Positions 9,592 to 10,368 of a DNA stretch of 10,368 bases are shown piece by piece. Position 1 is the first letter of the stretch. Each line of letters begins with the position of its first letter. A program made the position numbers and the translations under genes. The notes beneath the pieces were generated by a model that had not been told where the DNA came from, did no database searches, and saw nothing but the letters and a program-made list of their open reading frames with translations. Origin of the DNA: Paraphysoderma sedebokerense (lineage: Eukaryota; Blastocladiomycota; Physodermatomycetes; Physodermatales; Physodermataceae); contig JAHLJZ010000194.1 of NCBI GenBank assembly GCA_025602915.1, positions 1 through 10,368 on the forward strand, given 5' to 3'.

Positions 9592-10368
9592 CTATTCTAA
9601 TGATTCTTCCTCCATCTCTTCTGCTATTTCCTCTACTGTTATGGGTGCTTCCTCTACGGGCGCACTAGTATTTCTGCGAAAAGGTACGGGTCGTTCACCA
9701 GTTGCCAGTAACTCTTGGTAAATATGAAGCATGTTCCGAGCAGCATTTATATCTCGATTCCACATCCGACCTCTGTTTGCGACCCACGGAAATGTTTTCG
9801 CGTCACATCGTGTCAACATCGATGTACGGCATTGCGCCGAAATGCAACATTTAACGCCATGCAATATTCGCCGCTTGACCTCCATCGTTTCTCCTTCTCC
9901 TTTTTCGGTGGATGTGTAGACAGATCTGAGTTTTTCGTGACACAAACTGCATAACTGACTTGTTTTGTACTCGTCCAGGTCTATCACCTGGCAATTAGAT
10001 TTTTTTAGGAAACACCTGAATTCCTTTACCGGCCCTCCTGCATGACCTTTGGCTCCGTTAAATTTGTCGCAGGCCCCGAAAATGATAACTGTATTATTTG
10101 TTGGCCCATGGTTTAAGAGTAATCGGCGAAGCAGCACAAAAGCTTTTTGCTTCTTAATGAAGGTCTTCCACTGCAATTTCTGAACTTCAGGCCTGGAATA
10201 GAAGGCGAGGTTTGTTTCCAAACCCCGCAAATGGTACGACAGGTACTGCGTATACGGTTCCATCGACGCGGTTTTGTTAGTCGGAGATTCCGAGTCGAAA
10301 CATCGAAGTTGTTCATTGCCTTTTCTCCATTCAGTTGTTTGTTTCGTACGGTGAGTTTGCCCGGCGAG
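9592..10368 (-). CDS. Fanzor protein (eukaryotic TnpB-like RNA-guided nuclease), C-terminal 258 codons
   Basis: One uninterrupted minus-strand frame runs from the window edge to TAA at 9592-9594; the start lies outside, and the ATG at 10263 is internal because open frame upstream reads WRKGNEQLRCFDSES. Fanzors are eukaryotic relatives of TnpB and Cas12 that cleave DNA with an RNA guide, usually carried by transposons. Visible parts are the helical YLSYHLRGLETNLAFYSR / LQWKTF segment and the strand TVIIFGACDKF, where the canonical RuvC-II glutamate would sit but Gly/Ala is found. The GHAGGPVKEFR loop follows, then VIDLDEYKTSQLCSLC with Glu (9970-9972) and a CX2C zinc knuckle (Cys codons 9949-9951, 9940-9942). 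A second pair CISAQC (9844-9846, 9829-9831) and WNRDINAARNML, with the RuvC-III Asp at 9751-9753, complete the domain. An acidic tail of about 20 residues ends it. RuvC-I and the guide-binding N-terminus are beyond the window. No frameshift or stop is seen, so the gene may be active. Confidence 0.9.
   Translation of the reverse strand, partial: LAGQTHRTKQTTEWRKGNEQLRCFDSESPTNKTASMEPYTQYLSYHLRGLETNLAFYSRPEVQKLQWKTFIKKQKAFVLLRRLLLNHGPTNNTVIIFGACDKFNGAKGHAGGPVKEFRCFLKKSNCQVIDLDEYKTSQLCSLCHEKLRSVYTSTEKGEGETMEVKRRILHGVKCCISAQCRTSMLTRCDAKTFPWVANRGRMWNRDINAARNMLHIYQELLATGERPVPFRRNTSAPVEEAPITVEEIAEEMEEESLE

Noticed and set aside
10261-10263. ATG at 10263 as the start of the Fanzor protein
   Set aside because: The same frame is open and protein-like for the 35 codons before it up to the window edge, and the family requires an upstream RuvC-I half.
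10113-10316. 67-codon minus-strand frame overlapping the Fanzor region
   Set aside because: It is in a different frame from the Fanzor motifs. The Fanzor frame itself stays open through this stretch to the window edge.

Overview
The window reads as nuclear DNA of a fungus. Every gene in it except the last is broken by short introns of about 54-154 bp (mostly 55-90 bp) with GTATGT/GTAAGT/GTACGT-type donors, CTAAC/CTGAC-like branch sites and CAG/TAG acceptors, and spacing between genes is compact. The protein set (mitochondrial COQ5, a pyruvate-dehydrogenase-phosphatase-type PP2C, a secreted GH17 beta-1,3-glucanase, an aldo-keto reductase and a Fanzor-type nuclease) fits an early-diverging filamentous fungus, Mucoromycota being my best guess. 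That placement is inference from protein flavour, not from a marker gene.

Layout. 1-519: a short non-autonomous DNA transposon (MITE-like) bounded by perfect 14-bp terminal inverted repeats of hAT-like sequence. 520-1246: noncoding or leader sequence. 1247-2264 (+): a four-exon cyclin-box protein. 2503-3800 (+): five-exon COQ5, the C-methyltransferase of ubiquinone synthesis. 4163-5907 (+): four-exon PP2C phosphatase of the pyruvate dehydrogenase phosphatase type, preceded by an in-frame upstream ORF that looks like a mitochondrial presequence. 6352-7544 (-): four-exon GH17 glucanase with signal peptide and both catalytic glutamates. About 8196-9354 (+): six exons of an aldo-keto reductase whose core is intact but whose N-terminus cannot be read. 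9592-10368 (-): the C-terminal 258 codons of a Fanzor protein (eukaryotic TnpB relative, RNA-guided endonuclease family), open to the window edge.

The housekeeping genes do not form one pathway. COQ5 and the PDP-like phosphatase both concern mitochondrial metabolism, and GH17 and the reductase are divergently transcribed across about 650 bp, but I see no evidence of a functional cluster. The unusual content is the mobile DNA at the two ends: a hAT-like MITE at the left and a Fanzor gene at the right. The Fanzor shows the family's rearranged active site: no glutamate at the canonical RuvC-II position, with a candidate replacement glutamate just before the zinc ribbon. Its RuvC-I part, its start and the far end of its carrier element lie beyond the window.

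Gene models were built by hand from splice signals, reading phase and family consensus. Every model sums to a multiple of three. No search or alignment was run.
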